Origin: Caviibacter abscessus
Lineage (GTDB): Bacteria > Fusobacteriota > Fusobacteriia > Fusobacteriales > Leptotrichiaceae
Assembly: GCF_001517835.1 (NCBI RefSeq)
Contig: NZ_LOQG01000027.1
Coordinates: forward strand, 62,001-126,000
Length of the DNA: 64,000 bases
Reading direction: 5' to 3'
A program made the position numbers and the translations under genes. Of this stretch, positions 7,818 to 17,334 are shown piece by piece. How positions within the stretch are numbered: the stretch's first letter is position 1; each line of letters begins with the position of its first letter. Under the pieces are notes generated by a model. That model saw nothing but the letters and a program-made list of their open reading frames with translations, was not told the origin of the DNA and made no database searches.

Positions 7818-9098
7818 CTATCTATTCATAAGATTTTTGTGACATTTAATTAATGCTTTTTTTATTTCTTCTTCATCAATACAAGTTATTTTCCCGTTTT
7901 CCATTACAATATTACCGTTAATAATACTTGTAACAACTTCAAATCCGCTTACAGAATAACTCAACATTGAAATTAAATTGTTTTTAGGAAGCAGATGAGT
8001 TTTGTTTATATCAATTAAGATTAAATCTGCTAATTTATTAGCTTCAAGTGTTCCTAATTTATCTTCCATTTTTATAGCTTTTGCTCCGTTTAATGTTGCC
8101 ATTTTTAATGCATCAAATGCACATATAGCTTTTGGATCATTTTCAACAGCTTTATTTAAGATACTTGCAAGATGAATTTCACGAAACATATTAAGACTAT
8201 TATTTGAGGCAGCACCATCTGTACCTAAGCTAACATTTATACCCATATTTTTCATGTCAAAAACTCTTGCAAAGCCACTTGCTAGTTTAAGATTACTTGT
8301 AGGATTATTTAAAACATTTACATTTTTTTCTTTTAGTATTTTTAAATCTTCATCAGAAGTATTAGCACAATGAGCTGCTAAAGTATTAACTTCAAACATT
8401 CCTAATTCATTAACATATTGAATTGGAGACAAGCCGTTTTCTTCTATAGAGTTCTTAACTTCTGATTTTGATTCATTAAGGTGTATATGAATAGATAAAT
8501 TGTTTTTCTTTGCAGCATTTATACATTTAGTCAAAAAGTCTTTATTACAAGTATATACAGCATGTGGAGCTATCATAATTTGTAGCATATCATTATTTTT
8601 ATATTTTTTTGAAAGTTCAATCACTTCATTTAAGTTATTTTCAGCATTTTCTCCACTTGTAAGTCCTCTGCAAATCGCAGCTCTCATTGGCAATTTTTCT
8701 AATGCTTTTATTGTTTGGTCTACAAAAAAATACATATCTACAAAGGTTGTTGTTCCTGTTTTAATCATTTCAATCATAGCAAGCAATGAGGCATAGTATA
8801 TATCTTCAGGAATAAGCTTGTTTTCAATAGGGAAAATATTATTAAATAACCAATCTTCCAAATTTACATCATCTGCATAATTTCTCATTAATACCATTGA
8901 TATATGTGTATGTGTATTTATTAGTCCTGGAAGAGCTAATAAATTTTCACCATCTATAATTTTATCGGCGACAAAATCACTTAGTTCATCACCAATATGT
9001 GTTATATATTTTCCTTTAATGTAGATATTGGAGTTATTTAAAATTTCGTTTTCGTTTCTCATTGTTACAATAGAAACATTTTTTATCAGAATATTCAA
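7818..9098 (-). CDS. mtaD: Amidohydrolase, MTA/SAH (or related) deaminase family
   Basis: Metal-dependent hydrolase of the MtaD/SsnA/TrzN type, probably deaminating 5-methylthioadenosine or S-adenosylhomocysteine. Seen: N-terminal beta-sandwich strand, metal motif GLINTHTHISMVLMRNYADD, the IHIHLNES and AAHC histidines, and the LGTDGAASNNSLNMF aspartate motif. 426 residues is family length. The likely start is a TTG with AAGGTGGG upstream; a later ATG would remove the first beta strand. It stands alone, convergent with trx and divergent from the GntR operon. Other deaminase substrates are possible. Confidence 0.82.
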   Translation of the reverse strand: MNILIKNVSIVTMRNENEILNNSNIYIKGKYITHIGDELSDFVADKIIDGENLLALPGLINTHTHISMVLMRNYADDVNLEDWLFNNIFPIENKLIPEDIYYASLLAMIEMIKTGTTTFVDMYFFVDQTIKALEKLPMRAAICRGLTSGENAENNLNEVIELSKKYKNNDMLQIMIAPHAVYTCNKDFLTKCINAAKKNNLSIHIHLNESKSEVKNSIEENGLSPIQYVNELGMFEVNTLAAHCANTSDEDLKILKEKNVNVLNNPTSNLKLASGFARVFDMKNMGINVSLGTDGAASNNSLNMFREIHLASILNKAVENDPKAICAFDALKMATLNGAKAIKMEDKLGTLEANKLADLILIDINKTHLLPKNNLISMLSYSVSGFEVVTSIINGNIVMENGKITCIDEEEIKKALIKCHKNLMNR

Positions 9099-9173
9099 AT
9101 TCCCACCTTCTTTTTTTTGGTCCTATGATATCACATTTTTTTTCAATTATCTACTATAAATCTAAAAAAAGAC

Positions 9174-9202
9174 TTGACATATAAATTTGATTGCTGTATT
9201 AT
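9174..9202 (+). promoter_or_regulatory. Promoter of the GntR-ABC operon
   Basis: TTGACA (9174-9179), a 17-base spacer and TATTAT (9197-9202): near-consensus sigma-70 type, 35 bases before the chosen start of the regulator gene. Confidence 0.85.
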
Positions 9203-9219
9203 ATATCTATAATAGCAAT
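9190..9219 (+). promoter_or_regulatory. Probable operator of the GntR/YtrA regulator
   Basis: Imperfect palindrome covering the -10 box. ATTGC (9190-9194) and TATTATA (9197-9203) on the left match TATAATA (9208-9214) and GCAAT (9215-9219) on the right, with a 2-base bulge on the left arm. The position suggests autorepression. Confidence 0.6.
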
Positions 9220-9236
9220 TAATGAAGGAGGGTTTT

Positions 9237-9599
9237 ATGGAATATGATAAAAGAATACCAATATACATTCAAATATCAGATTTAATTGTTTCAGAAATAT
9301 TAAATGGATATTTGAAAGCAGGAGATCCTGTAATTTCAGTAAGAGATGCCTCTAAAAAATATCAAGTAAATCCAAACACTATATTAAATGCTTATAAAGA
9401 ACTTGAAAATAGAGGACTTCTTTATACTAAAAGAGGAATTGGTTTTTTTGTTACAGAAGAACAAGGACAATTGGAAGAGCTGAAGAAATACAAATTTGAA
9501 AAAATCGTTGAAGATTTTCTTACTACTCTATATAATATGGGTTATAGTAATAATGATTTAACAAAAACTCTTATTGAAAGGGGGATAATAAATGAATAA
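9237..9599 (+). CDS. GntR-family regulator, YtrA subfamily
   Basis: Winged-helix DNA-binding repressor, 120 residues from the ATG at 9237. This start is preferred over the upstream ATG at 9222 because AAGGAGGG sits between the two at the right distance from 9237. The protein starts with the family phrase IPIYIQISDLIVSEILNGYLKAGD, then the recognition helix region YQVNPNTILNAYKELENRGLLYTKRGIGFFV. A short C-terminal helical dimerisation segment replaces a ligand domain, as in YtrA. It overlaps the ABC ATPase gene by 8 bases. In known YtrA systems the regulator represses its own ABC transporter operon; the palindrome over the promoter fits. Confidence 0.88.
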   Translation: MEYDKRIPIYIQISDLIVSEILNGYLKAGDPVISVRDASKKYQVNPNTILNAYKELENRGLLYTKRGIGFFVTEEQGQLEELKKYKFEKIVEDFLTTLYNMGYSNNDLTKTLIERGIINE

Positions 9600-10308
9600 T
9601 ATCCTTGAAATAAAAAATCTTAATAAAAAAATATACAAAAAAGAAATTTTAAAAAACATTAATCTTACTTTAAGTGAAGGAAAAATAATGGCTTTATTAG
9701 GACCTAACGGTTCAGGTAAAACATCACTTCTTAAGATTATAGCATCACTTTCTCATCAAAATTCTGGAGAAATACTTATAAATGGTGAAAAACCTGGATT
9801 AAATACAAAAAAATATGTTAGTTTCTTATCAGATATGGAGATTTTACCTACTCAATTAAATATTAAACAAGCTATAAATTTATATAAATCATTTTTTGAA
9901 GATTTTGATGTAGAAAAATCAAATAAATTATTAAATGACCTTAACTTAGATATGAATCAAGAAATTTCTACATTATCAAAGGGAATGAAAGAAAAATTTT
10001 ATTTAATACTTTGTCTTTCAAGAAATGCTAAATTATATATATTAGACGAGCCGATAGCAGGTGTTGATATATTAACCAGAGAAGAAATATTAAATATTAT
10101 AATAGAAAATATACATGAAAATGCAGGTGTGATTATAACAACGCATTTAATTGATGATATAGAACATATATTTGATGAAATAGCATTTATAAATGATGGA
10201 AATATAATAGGTGTTCATAACGCAGAAGATATAAGAATAAAAGAAAAGATGACAGTATCAGAGTTTTATAAAAAAGTGTTTAGAAATGGAGGGAATTTAG
10301 ATGTTTAA
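9592..10308 (+). CDS. ABC transporter ATP-binding protein
   Basis: Nucleotide-binding subunit, 238 residues. Walker A is GPNGSGKTS, the signature region is LSKGMKEKF (a variant of LSGGQ common in this subfamily), Walker B is LYILDEPIAGVD, and the H-loop is in IITTHLID. It is co-translated with the GntR regulator upstream (8-base overlap) and with the permease downstream (8-base overlap). The three-gene layout is like ytr or bacitracin/peptide-export type modules that respond to cell-envelope stress. The substrate is unknown. Confidence 0.9.
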   Translation: MNNILEIKNLNKKIYKKEILKNINLTLSEGKIMALLGPNGSGKTSLLKIIASLSHQNSGEILINGEKPGLNTKKYVSFLSDMEILPTQLNIKQAINLYKSFFEDFDVEKSNKLLNDLNLDMNQEISTLSKGMKEKFYLILCLSRNAKLYILDEPIAGVDILTREEILNIIIENIHENAGVIITTHLIDDIEHIFDEIAFINDGNIIGVHNAEDIRIKEKMTVSEFYKKVFRNGGNLDV

Positions 10309-10981
10309 ATATTTTAAATATGAATACCTTTCTCAATTAAAGTTTAATTTATATATATTTATTAGTGTAGTTATAATAAATGTATTATTAGTAGCAAAAG
10401 TTGGTAATATCTTGGGATTTGATTATAATGCAGCATTTAGTTTTGATGTATTTTTTGGATTATGTCTTGCAGGTGTGCATGGAATATTTTTCTATAATTG
10501 CATAAAATCATTTATAACAGATTTATACGATGGAAGAGCATATTTAGTATTTTCTTTTCCTGTAAGTGTATATAAGATAGTTATTACAAAAATAGCAGTG
10601 GCAACTATAAATTCATTTACATTGTTTTTATGCTATGTATTAGTACAGTATTCTAATGTTAAGGATTTCATAATATTGTTCAATTCACCTAATATGCTGG
10701 AAGTGATACTTAATACTTTCTTATTTACGGTATGGATGTTTTCAATAATTTATTTTTCTATAATTGTAGTACATACTATTACAAAAAGTAGAAAATTTAT
10801 ACCACTATTTGTAATACTTACTATAATAATATTTTGGACAGTTGAAACTATAGTATCTTATATATTTCATTTTATACCTGTAAATCATGCAGAAATGTTT
10901 ACACAAGTATTCGCAGTAATACAAATAATATTGTTTATGTTGTTTAGTGGATATATACTTGATAAAAAATTAGAATTATAA
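10301..10981 (+). CDS. ABC transporter permease (six-helix membrane protein)
   Basis: A 226-residue integral membrane protein with about six hydrophobic segments, lacking a signal peptide. The opening MFKYFKYEYLSQLKFN and the DGRAYLVFSFPVS loop resemble ABC-2 type permeases paired with YtrA-like ATPases. It overlaps the ATPase gene by 8 bases and is the final gene of the operon, followed seven bases later by a hairpin terminator. The assignment rests mainly on topology and operon context. Confidence 0.75.
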   Translation: MFKYFKYEYLSQLKFNLYIFISVVIINVLLVAKVGNILGFDYNAAFSFDVFFGLCLAGVHGIFFYNCIKSFITDLYDGRAYLVFSFPVSVYKIVITKIAVATINSFTLFLCYVLVQYSNVKDFIILFNSPNMLEVILNTFLFTVWMFSIIYFSIIVVHTITKSRKFIPLFVILTIIIFWTVETIVSYIFHFIPVNHAEMFTQVFAVIQIILFMLFSGYILDKKLEL

Positions 10982-10988
10982 TAAAAAT

Positions 10989-11016
10989 CCGTTGATAAAT
11001 TTCAACGGTTTTTTTA
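10989..11016 (+). terminator. Terminator of the GntR-ABC operon
   Basis: Stem CCGTTGA / TCAACGG (7 bp) followed by a run of eight T. A separate hairpin for the opposite strand follows. Confidence 0.85.
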
Positions 11017-11020
11017 TTTA

Positions 11021-11049
11021 AAAAGTGTCAAAATTTTAATTTTGACACT
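11021..11049 (-). terminator. Terminator of the opp operon
   Basis: Perfect 11-bp stem AGTGTCAAAAT / ATTTTGACACT (11024-11049) with a 4-base loop. On the minus strand it is followed by TTTT, placing a rho-independent terminator about 28 bases after the last oppA stop. Confidence 0.8.
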
Positions 11050-11077
11050 AAATATATATATATTAATCACGAATAAA

Positions 11078-12676
11078 CTATTTAACTTTGTATGATTTAT
11101 TAAATAATAAATCTACTCCAATAGCAGGGAATATTACATTTTTTAGTTTAGCATTAACTAAATAATTTCTTCTTGGTTGATGTAAAACTCCTATAGGCAT
11201 GTCTTCTTCGAGTATTTCTTCTGCTCTTTTCATAGCTTCAAATCTAACTTTTCTATCAGCTGTAGATTTAGCTATTTTTATAACTTTATCATATTCAGGA
11301 TTTGAATATCCAGTATGATTATTTCCGCCATTAGTTACAAATAAATCTAAGAAAGTCATAGGATCTTGATAGTCAGCTCCCCAACCTGAAAGAACAATAT
11401 CAAAATTATTATTAGACATTCTTGCAAGTCTTTCTTTAAATGCCATTAATTCAATTTTAATTTCAACACCTAAATTTTTTCTTATATATTCTTGGATAGC
11501 TTCACCAAATAATTTATTAGCACCACTATCATTTAATATTAATGAAACTACAGGAGCTTTTTCCATTCCTAGTTCTTTTAAACCTTCAGCAAGTAATTGT
11601 TTAGCTTTTTCAACATTAAATTTAGGAACTAAATCTCCAACTTCAGCAACGAAATCTCCACCATTTAATCCTGACATCCCGACATTTTTTGGAGTTAATG
11701 TATATGCTGGAATATTTATACCATGTGATACAATTTCATTAAATTCTTTTTTATCAATTGAAAGTAATAATGCTTTTCTAATTTTTTTGTTACTTAAGAA
11801 TTTATTATTTACGTTATATTCTAAATACCAAGTAGTTGCAAGTAATACTTGCTTTACTCTTTCATCATTTTTAAATTCTTGGTATTGAGCAGGTGTTAAT
11901 TTAGCAATATCTATTTCTTCATTTTTAAAAGCATTAAGTTCAGCAGAAGAATCTTTTATAAATTTAATATTAACAGTTTCTAATTTAATATCATCTTTGT
12001 CATAATAATTTTCATTTTTTACAAGTACCATATTTGAATTATGAGTCCATGATTTTACTGAAAATGGACCTGATGAAAGAATTTTGTCAGCTTCTAATGC
12101 ATAATTTTCTCCTTGTTCTGTAACAAATTTTTCATTTGCTGGAGTATAAGTTATAAATGCTACTAATGAATCAAAATAAGGTGTAGGAGCAAATAAAGTA
12201 ACTTTTAATGTTAAATCGTCCAAAACTTCAATTCCAACCTCTTCAGCCTTTACTTTACCTGCATTGTATTCTTCAGCATTTTTTATAGGAAATAACATAT
12301 ATGCATATTCAGAAGCAGTCTCAGGCTTTAAGGCTCTTAACCAAGCAAATTTGAAATCATGTGCTGTTAATTTATCTCCATTTGACCATTTTAAATTTTC
12401 TTTTAAATGAAAAGTCCAAGTAAGTCCGTCTTCACTAATATCCCACGATTTAGCAAGAGCTGGAACAGGTTTTAAATGTTCATCTAATTTAGATAGTCCT
12501 TCTTGTAAGAATGAAAGTATTTGTATGCTACTTTGAGATGTAGCTAATTGTTGATCTAAAGTTTTGCCTTCCTCACTTGCGTTATAATTTAATGTAGTAA
12601 GATCTGAGCTATTACTGTCACCGCAAGATATAAGCATAAAAGCTAAAAATATTGCAGTCATCAATTTTTTTATCAT
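11078..12676 (-). CDS. oppA: Oligopeptide-binding lipoprotein OppA, second paralogue
   Basis: Extracytoplasmic peptide-binding protein (SBP family 5) of the opp importer, 532 residues. A lipoprotein signal peptide ends in the lipobox LISC (C18). Family phrases include ALAKSWDISEDGLTWTFHLKENLKWSNG, FSVKSWTHNSNMVLVKNENYYD and the GWGADYQDPMTFLDLF region near the C-terminus. It is a clear tandem duplicate of the gene 28 bases upstream: the two share long identical stretches such as SEYAYMLFPIKNAE but differ in many pocket positions, suggesting different peptide preferences. Last gene of the operon. Confidence 0.93.
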   Translation of the reverse strand: MIKKLMTAIFLAFMLISCGDSNSSDLTTLNYNASEEGKTLDQQLATSQSSIQILSFLQEGLSKLDEHLKPVPALAKSWDISEDGLTWTFHLKENLKWSNGDKLTAHDFKFAWLRALKPETASEYAYMLFPIKNAEEYNAGKVKAEEVGIEVLDDLTLKVTLFAPTPYFDSLVAFITYTPANEKFVTEQGENYALEADKILSSGPFSVKSWTHNSNMVLVKNENYYDKDDIKLETVNIKFIKDSSAELNAFKNEEIDIAKLTPAQYQEFKNDERVKQVLLATTWYLEYNVNNKFLSNKKIRKALLLSIDKKEFNEIVSHGINIPAYTLTPKNVGMSGLNGGDFVAEVGDLVPKFNVEKAKQLLAEGLKELGMEKAPVVSLILNDSGANKLFGEAIQEYIRKNLGVEIKIELMAFKERLARMSNNNFDIVLSGWGADYQDPMTFLDLFVTNGGNNHTGYSNPEYDKVIKIAKSTADRKVRFEAMKRAEEILEEDMPIGVLHQPRRNYLVNAKLKNVIFPAIGVDLLFNKSYKVK

Positions 12677-12704
12677 ATTTAATTCTCCTTCTAAATTTAT
12701 ATCA

Positions 12705-14297
12705 TTATTTTTTATCAGCTTTTAAAAAATGAATATCTATTCCTATTGATCCTATTTTTATACCACTTACATTTTCATTTACTAAGTGTAATTGAGTATC
12801 TTTATAAATAGGGATTATAGGGTATTCTTTTGCCAGTAGTTTTTCTGCATTTTGTAATGCTTTAACTCTTCTTGCTTTATCAGTTGATGATAAAGCTAAT
12901 TTTATATAATCATCATATTCTTTTGATTTATATGCCGGATGGTTATTACCGCTTGTAGATGTAAATAAATCTAGGAAAGTTATAGGATCTTGATAATCTG
13001 CTCCCCAACCATCAACTACAATATCAAATTCTCTTGAAGTAATTCTTTTTAGTCTTTCCTTAAATGTAATAACTTCAACTTTAACATCAATGCCTAAGTT
13101 AATTCTGAATTGTTCTTGTAAAGCTTCAGCAAGTTTATTATTAAGTCTTATTTCATCTGCAAGTAAAACTATATTCGGGAATTTGTCAATTCCTAATTCT
13201 TTTAATCCTTGTTGAAGTGCAGCTTTTGCTTCATCTTGATTAAAAGTTTTAAATGTATTTCCCATTTCTTCTACAAAATCATTTTTAAGTCCTAACATAC
13301 CTACATTTTTAGGTGTAACAGTATAAGCAGCTAATTTAGTGTTATCAAAAACACCTTTAATTATCTCATCTTTATTTATTGAAAGAGACAAAGCTTTTCT
13401 TATATTTTGATTTTTAAAGATATCTTTATCAAGATTAAATGATAAAAAACTTGTTCTGGCAAGTGAATTTTTTTGAAGTGTTTTATCATTTACAAACTCT
13501 TTATATTGACTTGCCTCTAATTTAACAATATCAAGTTCTCCATTTTTGTAAGCATTTAATGCAGCAGTAGGATCAGCAATATATTTGATAATATATTTAT
13601 CTATTTTAAGTTTGTCATAATCATAATAATTTTCATTTTTCACTAAAATCATTTCTGAATTATGTTTCCAGTCTTGTACTTTATATGGTCCTGAATAAAG
13701 AATAGTATCAGCTTCTAAAGCATAAGAATCTCCTTTAGATTCAACAAATTCTTTATTTGCAGGCATATAAGTTACAAATGATACTAGTGAACCAAAATAT
13801 GGTGTAACATTTTCCAATTTAACTTCAATGGTTTTATCATCTATTGCCCTAAATCCGACTTCTTCTAATGAAACTTCAGATTTTGTGTATTTTTCTGCAT
13901 TTTTTATAGGAAATAACATATAAGCATATTCAGAAGCAACTTTTGGATCTAATGCTCTACTCCAACCATAAATAAAATCATTTGCAGTTAAAGGTCTACC
14001 GTCTGACCATTTTAAATTATCTCTTAAATGAAATGTCCAAGTAAGTCCGTCTTTACTAATATCCCAAGATTTTGCAAGAGCAGGTATAACTTCTCCATTT
14101 TCTTTGGTGTAAGTAAGACCTCTTGAAACAAGTCCATGTATTGTCATTGTTTTTCCATCGTTTAGTATTTGTGGATCAAACGAAATACCTTCTGTTTCAG
14201 CATTCCAAGAAATTATTTTTTCACCAGATTTATTGGTAACATTGCACGATATTAAAAATATGGCTAATAACAAAGAGTAAAGTATTTTTTTAATCAT
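12705..14297 (-). CDS. oppA: Oligopeptide-binding lipoprotein OppA, first paralogue
   Basis: Peptide-binding lipoprotein of the same importer, 530 residues. The signal peptide ends in FLISC (C18). The SBP family 5 core is complete: ALAKSWDISKDGLTWTFHLRDNLKWSDGR, VTPKNVGMLGL, and GWGADYQDPITFLDLF. It lies 30 bases after oppF on the minus strand, ahead of its duplicate. Two binding proteins feeding one permease would widen the peptide range of an organism that likely depends on peptides from its surroundings. Confidence 0.93.
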   Translation of the reverse strand: MIKKILYSLLLAIFLISCNVTNKSGEKIISWNAETEGISFDPQILNDGKTMTIHGLVSRGLTYTKENGEVIPALAKSWDISKDGLTWTFHLRDNLKWSDGRPLTANDFIYGWSRALDPKVASEYAYMLFPIKNAEKYTKSEVSLEEVGFRAIDDKTIEVKLENVTPYFGSLVSFVTYMPANKEFVESKGDSYALEADTILYSGPYKVQDWKHNSEMILVKNENYYDYDKLKIDKYIIKYIADPTAALNAYKNGELDIVKLEASQYKEFVNDKTLQKNSLARTSFLSFNLDKDIFKNQNIRKALSLSINKDEIIKGVFDNTKLAAYTVTPKNVGMLGLKNDFVEEMGNTFKTFNQDEAKAALQQGLKELGIDKFPNIVLLADEIRLNNKLAEALQEQFRINLGIDVKVEVITFKERLKRITSREFDIVVDGWGADYQDPITFLDLFTSTSGNNHPAYKSKEYDDYIKLALSSTDKARRVKALQNAEKLLAKEYPIIPIYKDTQLHLVNENVSGIKIGSIGIDIHFLKADKK

Positions 14298-14327
14298 AAA
14301 GTACCTCCAATAATACTTTTTTTCAGT

Positions 14328-15248
14328 TTATAAAGTTTCTAAATAGTTTTTTTCAACATAGTGTCCTTCACTATATTCTACAAGTCCTGAATCTTCTTGA
14401 ATATTAGGGATTTCATCATAAGTTCCTATAGGACTTCTAAGATACGATTCATCAAGTTTAACTTTTTCTTTTTTTACATATTCTGGATCAGGGATTGGCA
14501 CCGCAGAAATTAGGGATTTAGTGTAAGTATGTACCGGATTGTTGTAAACAACATCAGGATTCCCTAATTCTACGATTTTACCTCTAAACATTACCGCAAC
14601 TCTGTCAGAGATATATTTAACCATTGACAAATCATGAGCTATAAATAGCAAAGTAAGTTTTCTTTCTTTTTGTAATTTTTTTAGTAAATTTACAACTTGA
14701 GCTTGTATAGACACATCAAGTGCTGAAATTGGTTCATCACAAATTAACATTTTAGGATCAACTGCTAAAGCTCTAGCAATTCCTATTCTTTGTCTTTGTC
14801 CTCCTGAAAATTCGTGTGGAAATCTATTTGCATGCTCCCTATTAAGTCCTACAATTTCAAGTAATTCATAGATTTTTTCTTGTCTTTCTTTTCTTGTTTT
14901 ATATGTTTTATGTATATCCATACCCTCAGCTATAATATCACCAACTGTCATTCTTGGATTTAGTGATGCTTGTGGGTCTTGAAATATCATTTGTATGTCT
15001 TTTGTAAGCTCTGATTTAGGTATAGTTTCTAGCTCTTTACCATTATATTTTATACTTCCAAAAGTTTTATTATATAGTTTACATATAGTTCTTCCTAAAG
15101 TAGTTTTACCAGAACCTGATTCTCCAACTAAACTTAGTATTTCACCTTTATAAATATCTAATGTTACATCATCAACAGCTTTTAATACTGAATTTGATTG
15201 TAGAGGAAAATATTTTTTTAGGTGTTTTATTTCCATAAGTTTTTCCAT
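14328..15248 (-). CDS. oppF: Oligopeptide ABC transporter ATPase OppF
   Basis: ATP-binding subunit, 306 residues. Walker A is GESGSGKTT, the signature is FSGGQRQRIGIARAL, Walker B is MLICDEPISALDVS, and the H-loop is in LFIAHDLS. The C-terminal extension after the ATPase core (ISAVPIPDPEY) is the usual oligopeptide-type tail. The start shares a base with the end of oppD, so translation is coupled. It forms a heterodimer with OppD on the inner face of the membrane (family knowledge). Confidence 0.94.
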   Translation of the reverse strand: MEKLMEIKHLKKYFPLQSNSVLKAVDDVTLDIYKGEILSLVGESGSGKTTLGRTICKLYNKTFGSIKYNGKELETIPKSELTKDIQMIFQDPQASLNPRMTVGDIIAEGMDIHKTYKTRKERQEKIYELLEIVGLNREHANRFPHEFSGGQRQRIGIARALAVDPKMLICDEPISALDVSIQAQVVNLLKKLQKERKLTLLFIAHDLSMVKYISDRVAVMFRGKIVELGNPDVVYNNPVHTYTKSLISAVPIPDPEYVKKEKVKLDESYLRSPIGTYDEIPNIQEDSGLVEYSEGHYVEKNYLETL

Positions 15249-16354
15249 TAATTATCCTCCTTGATATTTGTAAATTTCTTACCTTCTTTAGACATTTGTG
15301 TTTTTATGATTTTTTCCTCTCCATTATCAAATCTCATTCTTATATCACCATCAGGTAAAAACTTAATATCAGGTGCACCGTCAACGTAAGCCCAAGATTT
15401 TACAAAATGGTTATTTGGAAGCTCTATCATAGGTGGTTTCTTTTCATATTCAATTTTTAGTGCAAATTCAGATCTTGCAGCAAATGGATCTCCTTGTGGA
15501 GGATTTAATAAATCAGGTGGAGTTCCTTCTATTGAAAATAGTGCTTCATTTGCATTTGTATCAAGTCTTGGCAATGATTTAAGAAGCCCCCAAGTATAAG
15601 CATGTTTAGGATCTTTAAATAGTTCTTTTACTGGAGCTTCTTCTAATTTTTCCCCAGCATACATTACTATAACCTTATCAGCAGTTTCAGCAACTACTCC
15701 TAAATCATGTGTTATTAATATTACTCCTATGTTTAAGTCTTTTTTTAGTTCATTTATTAAATCAAGTATTTGTGCTTGAATTGTAACATCAAGTGCTGTT
15801 GTTGGTTCATCACAGATTAATAAATCTGGTTCACAAGCAAGAGCTATAGCTATAACAACTCTTTGACGCATACCTCCTGAAAATTGATGTGGATATTGTT
15901 CAAATCTCTCTTCAGGTTTAGGAATACCTACTTTTCTTAACATTTCAATTGCAAGTTCTTTAGCCTTAGCTTTTGAAACATTTTTATGTATCATTATTCC
16001 TTCCATTATTTGTTTACCGATTTTAATTACAGGGTTAAGCGATGTCATCGGATCTTGAAATATCATTCCGATTTTTCCACCTCTGTATTTTCTCATTTCT
16101 TTATCAGAAAGTTTTAACAGGTCAACACCATCAAAAAGTATTTCTCCGCTTTTTATTTCTCCTGGTGGCATAGGTATTAATCTCATTATTGTTTGAACAG
16201 TAACAGATTTACCTGAACCTGACTCTCCTACTATTGCAAGTGTTTCTCCTCTTTTAACTGAAAAATTAATATCTCTTAATGCTTTAACTTCTCCTGCATA
16301 GGTATTAAAAGAAACACTTAAATTTTTAACTTCTAAAATATTTTTAGTTTCCAT
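15248..16354 (-). CDS. oppD: Oligopeptide ABC transporter ATPase OppD
   Basis: ATP-binding subunit, 368 residues, slightly longer than usual. Walker A is GESGSGKSV, the signature is FSGGMRQRVVIAIAL, and Walker B is LLICDEPTTALDVT. The oligopeptide C-terminal domain carries the LLKSLPRLD and EGTPPDLLNPPQGDPFAAR motifs. A further ~60-residue tail (about 308-368) with an IRMRFDNGEE stretch extends beyond the cysteine-rich region seen in many OppD proteins, and the usual iron-sulfur-type cysteines are missing. It lies 14 bases after oppC. Confidence 0.93.
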   Translation of the reverse strand: METKNILEVKNLSVSFNTYAGEVKALRDINFSVKRGETLAIVGESGSGKSVTVQTIMRLIPMPPGEIKSGEILFDGVDLLKLSDKEMRKYRGGKIGMIFQDPMTSLNPVIKIGKQIMEGIMIHKNVSKAKAKELAIEMLRKVGIPKPEERFEQYPHQFSGGMRQRVVIAIALACEPDLLICDEPTTALDVTIQAQILDLINELKKDLNIGVILITHDLGVVAETADKVIVMYAGEKLEEAPVKELFKDPKHAYTWGLLKSLPRLDTNANEALFSIEGTPPDLLNPPQGDPFAARSEFALKIEYEKKPPMIELPNNHFVKSWAYVDGAPDIKFLPDGDIRMRFDNGEEKIIKTQMSKEGKKFTNIKEDN

Positions 16355-16368
16355 TTTAATCCTTTCTA

Positions 16369-17334
16369 TTAATCTCTTAGTTTAGGGTTTAGAGCATCGC
16401 TTAGAGCGTCTCCTATAATATTAAATGATAATGTAATAAGTGAAATAGTTACAGCAGGTATCATAAATAAGTACATGTATGAATTAATTTCTTTAAATCC
16501 GTCAGCTACTAAATTACCCAATGAAGCTGCGGGAATTGGAACACCAAGTCCTATGAAACTTAAGAAAGCTTCAGAGAATATTATTGATGGAATATCCATA
16601 GTCAACTTAACTATTATTACACTTAATGTATTAGGAATTAAGTGCTTTCTTATTATCCACCAGAAATTTGCTCCAAGTGCAGCCGAAGCCATAACATATT
16701 CGTTTTCTTTTATTTTTAATACTTCTCCTCTAACAAGTAGAGCATATCCTAACCAACGAGTAAGAGAAAGTGCGATTATTATTGTTTTTATACTGTTACC
16801 AAGGATAACCATAAGTAAAATTATATATATCATTGATGGGATAGATATGATTATTTCGATAAATCTAACCATTATCATATCAATATATCCGCCAAAATAT
16901 GCAGCTATTGAACCGTAAATTGTTCCTATAATTACACAAATTGCTGCAACTATTACTGCAAGTTGCATTGAAACACGTATACCTTGAGCTATTCTTGCAA
17001 ATAAATCACGCCCAAGAGAATCTGTTCCTAATATGTGACCTGATGAAAATCCTTTTATGGGATTTAAAAATCTCATTGATGTATTTTGTTCAAAAAATGT
17101 ATATTTTGAAAAAAATTGACCAAATAATGCTATAAATAATCCAAAACCTAAAAATATTAAGAAAGCCATTGCAAGTTTGTTCTTTTTAAGCCTTCTAAAC
17201 GCATCTTGCCAATATGTGATACTTGGTTTAAATATTGTTTCACTTTTGGCTCTGTCAGGACCTACGAAAGTAAAGTCTTCAGGACTTGTTTTATATTTTT
17301 CTCTGTCATATATTGCACCAAATCTGTTTTCCAT
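16369..17334 (-). CDS. oppC: Oligopeptide ABC transporter permease OppC
   Basis: Inner-membrane permease, 321 residues. An N-terminal cytoplasmic stretch of about 55 residues precedes the first helix; then comes the periplasmic HILGTDSLGRDLFARIAQG motif and the permease-signature area EYVMASAALGANFWWIIRKHLIPN. About six membrane segments are seen. Its start shares one base with the end of oppB. The plus-strand open frames across this gene are antisense shadows. Confidence 0.94.
   Translation of the reverse strand: MENRFGAIYDREKYKTSPEDFTFVGPDRAKSETIFKPSITYWQDAFRRLKKNKLAMAFLIFLGFGLFIALFGQFFSKYTFFEQNTSMRFLNPIKGFSSGHILGTDSLGRDLFARIAQGIRVSMQLAVIVAAICVIIGTIYGSIAAYFGGYIDMIMVRFIEIIISIPSMIYIILLMVILGNSIKTIIIALSLTRWLGYALLVRGEVLKIKENEYVMASAALGANFWWIIRKHLIPNTLSVIIVKLTMDIPSIIFSEAFLSFIGLGVPIPAASLGNLVADGFKEINSYMYLFMIPAVTISLITLSFNIIGDALSDALNPKLRD

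Noticed and set aside
9222-9236. ATG at 9222 as start of the GntR-type regulator
   Set aside because: The ribosome-binding site AAGGAGGG lies downstream of it and serves the ATG at 9237.
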